The notes under the pieces were generated by a model. The model was not told where the DNA came from, did not search any database, and worked only from the letters and a program-made list of their open reading frames with translations. Shown piece after piece: positions 12,280 through 13,746 of a DNA stretch of 13,746 bases (positions are counted from its first letter, which is position 1; each line of letters opens with the position of its first letter). Made by a program: the position numbers and the translations under genes. Origin of the DNA: JAABRU01 sp964534335 (GTDB lineage: Bacteria > Desulfobacterota > Desulfobacteria > Desulfobacterales > Desulfococcaceae); assembly GCA_964534335.1 (NCBI GenBank), contig CAZHPS010000156.1, positions 1 through 13,746 of the forward strand, given 5' to 3'.

Positions 12280-13746
12280 CGGCTCCTTGTTTCAGGGAAT
12301 AACAGCTTCATCCACGGGTTTTCATAGATGGCGAAAAACAGGCTTTCATCGAAACGGTCACGAATACTCTTGTAGCTGTCAAGAATACTCACAATGCTGT
12401 CAGAGACATTTTTTTCAAGGGACAGAAAAGGGTTATCCGGGGAAACCGGGGTGCGGTTCTTTTTCACAACAGGGGCTAATGTCCCGAAGACGGATATGAA
12501 AGGGTTTAGCCTGTCCGAAAAGATATATTTGTTCACCCTAAGCGGATGGAGCTGTTTCAGTATCCCGGCAGACGTTTCCGTGGAAAACATCTTCACCCAG
12601 GGGCTTACGAAGGTGTCGTACAACAGGTCGTTCATCTCCGAAACATCTGCGACCCTTCTGAAATCAGCGTCTTCCTCTTTCATCTCCTCCCTGCCGTCGC
12701 TAAAAGCCATCAGGTCACTGATGTCGCGATCTTCGAAGCGGACGTCATAGTCGCTAACCACTCCTTCCTTCAAGCCCTTGTCCATGATGATCATTTCATA
12801 GAGACCGGGCGCCATATCATCAATGATATTGATGTTTTTGATGATCTCCTTATGCTCCTTATTTGCCGCCCTGCTCCCGACAAAAATGCCCAGGTGACCG
12901 ACAGTCGGGTGAATCATATAGATGATCACCTTGTTCAGCCGCCTGATCTCCTCCGCCGATTTGTATGTTTTGATGATCCAGTTCAGTGCCTGCTGAGGCG
13001 GCGTGATGTTGTCTCCCTCGGATGCGAACAGGAACATCGGCTTTGTTATGTCTTTCAGATCGAATATTTTTTTCCTGTCCAGAAACAGCTTGCCATTCTC
13101 CAGTTTGTTGCCCACAAAAAGGTTCTCCACTGTGGAATGCATTTCCTCTTTGGTCATTTCGGAATACCCATCCCACCATTTTTCAAAGGTGAGGTATCGT
13201 TCTTCTTCGGTATCCACGTTGGAATACAGATTATACTGCTTTGTCCACAGGGTATTCCCGGGATTAAGGCTTTCAAAGTTCTTCGCAAGCCATGCGCCGT
13301 CGAATCTGCCGTTGCCCAAGTCTGATAAGAGTGAGACAAGCCATATCCCGCCAAGCAGTCCGCCCGCATACCGCATTGGGTTCTTTCCCTTAACCCCTGC
13401 CCAGTACGAAAGGGGGGCTCCGTTAAGTACCAGAGGACCGGTCAGATCAGGACGATCAGCACCGAGCAGCGCCACAGCCCAGCCTGCCTGACAATTGCCG
13501 ATCACCGTAGGCTTTTCGGAATTCGGATGACGCCGGGCAACTTCTTCGATAAAGCGTATCTCTGCTTTTTCAACATCGCCCAGAGTCTGACCCGGCTCCG
13601 GCTCCGGATGAAAGAGGATGAAATAGACCGGATGACCCAGAGCCAGAGCTTTGCCGATTTCGGAATCCCGTTTGGAGCCGCCTATGCCCGGTCCGTTTCC
13701 GGCTCTGGGGTCTATGACGACGATGGGGCGTTTTTCCGGGTCAATG
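12276..13746 (-). CDS. DUF3141 PhaC-like alpha/beta hydrolase, C-terminal 489 residues; start outside window
   Basis: Open to the right edge, so the N-terminus is missing (family members are usually about 750-800 residues). It looks like poly(3-hydroxyalkanoate) synthase-type alpha/beta hydrolases. A lipase-box-like GNCQAG has Cys as nucleophile (residue 85 of the visible part), followed by FASEGDNITPP with the acid Asp245 and HPTVGHLGIFVG with His284, so a full Cys-Asp-His triad is present. IDPRAGNGPGIGGSKRDSE and HPVYFILFHPEPEPGQTL are the usual upstream motifs of the family. The substrate is unknown; PHA or acyl-CoA chemistry is inferred from fold only. The TGA overlaps the alpha-subunit ATG (ATGA), so it is co-translated with the ATPase. 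Confidence 0.85.
   Translation of the reverse strand, partial: IDPEKRPIVVIDPRAGNGPGIGGSKRDSEIGKALALGHPVYFILFHPEPEPGQTLGDVEKAEIRFIEEVARRHPNSEKPTVIGNCQAGWAVALLGADRPDLTGPLVLNGAPLSYWAGVKGKNPMRYAGGLLGGIWLVSLLSDLGNGRFDGAWLAKNFESLNPGNTLWTKQYNLYSNVDTEEERYLTFEKWWDGYSEMTKEEMHSTVENLFVGNKLENGKLFLDRKKIFDLKDITKPMFLFASEGDNITPPQQALNWIIKTYKSAEEIRRLNKVIIYMIHPTVGHLGIFVGSRAANKEHKEIIKNINIIDDMAPGLYEMIIMDKGLKEGVVSDYDVRFEDRDISDLMAFSDGREEMKEEDADFRRVADVSEMNDLLYDTFVSPWVKMFSTETSAGILKQLHPLRVNKYIFSDRLNPFISVFGTLAPVVKKNRTPVSPDNPFLSLEKNVSDSIVSILDSYKSIRDRFDESLFFAIYENPWMKLLFPETRSR

Noticed and set aside
12546..13325. 259-residue plus-strand ORF
   Set aside because: Antisense to the DUF3141 gene, which has clear family motifs and an intact catalytic triad.
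1..13746. tRNA, rRNA or known riboswitch
   Set aside because: No cloverleaf, rRNA or recognised riboswitch core was seen by eye on either strand; a covariance search would settle it.

Overview
The window most likely comes from a sulfate-reducing deltaproteobacterium of the Desulfobacterales, perhaps Desulfonema-like. The clues are a secreted protein ending in the EF-hand/dockerin-like tail 'DADNNHKIGLPEAIRALQ', an alternative (N-type) F1 ATPase operon, an oleate hydratase, and spacers full of palindromic miniature repeats. This is inferred from family recognition, not from a marker gene. Every gene I support is on the minus strand, so genes read from right to left.

Right part (8383-13746, visibly richer in G+C): a tight operon. 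In reading order it holds the C-terminal 489 residues of a DUF3141 (PhaC-like alpha/beta hydrolase) protein, the alternative F1 ATPase alpha subunit, a DUF2254 membrane protein, a possible 29-residue peptide, and the alternative F1 ATPase gamma subunit. Three junctions are 4-base ATGA overlaps. Alpha and gamma, normally adjacent at the end of N-ATPase operons, are here separated by DUF2254, and alpha is preceded by DUF3141. A palindromic repeat with a strong hairpin closes the operon.

Middle part (4167-8175): a group of small envelope and stress-type genes. They are a three-BON-domain periplasmic protein, a DUF883/YtxH-like single-helix protein, a 53-residue membrane peptide, a short decayed ORF, a CsbD-like protein, a two-domain PRC-barrel protein and a glycine-rich DUF5320-like peptide. 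Three of the transcription units carry the same upstream module: a palindrome CTGATT-N9-AATCAG, exactly 35 bp, then a sigma-54-like -24/-12 motif, then a start codon 80-95 bp further on. In two of the three an A/T-flanked hairpin lies at an identical distance on the other side. This looks like a small co-regulated stress regulon whose promoter has been duplicated as a unit.

Left part (1-4000): a small lipoprotein, a secreted EF-hand-tailed protein and the N-terminal 401 residues of an oleate hydratase with Met at the usual catalytic Glu position. These genes are separated by long spacers containing at least eight inverted-repeat elements of several families and a fragment of a second PRC-barrel gene. 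One repeat family (106-107 bp, ends TAAGTA/TACTTA, central CCGGATTTTT hairpin) occurs as three full copies plus partial ones. It sits just after genes, and twice supplies their stop codon, so it probably serves as a portable transcription terminator.
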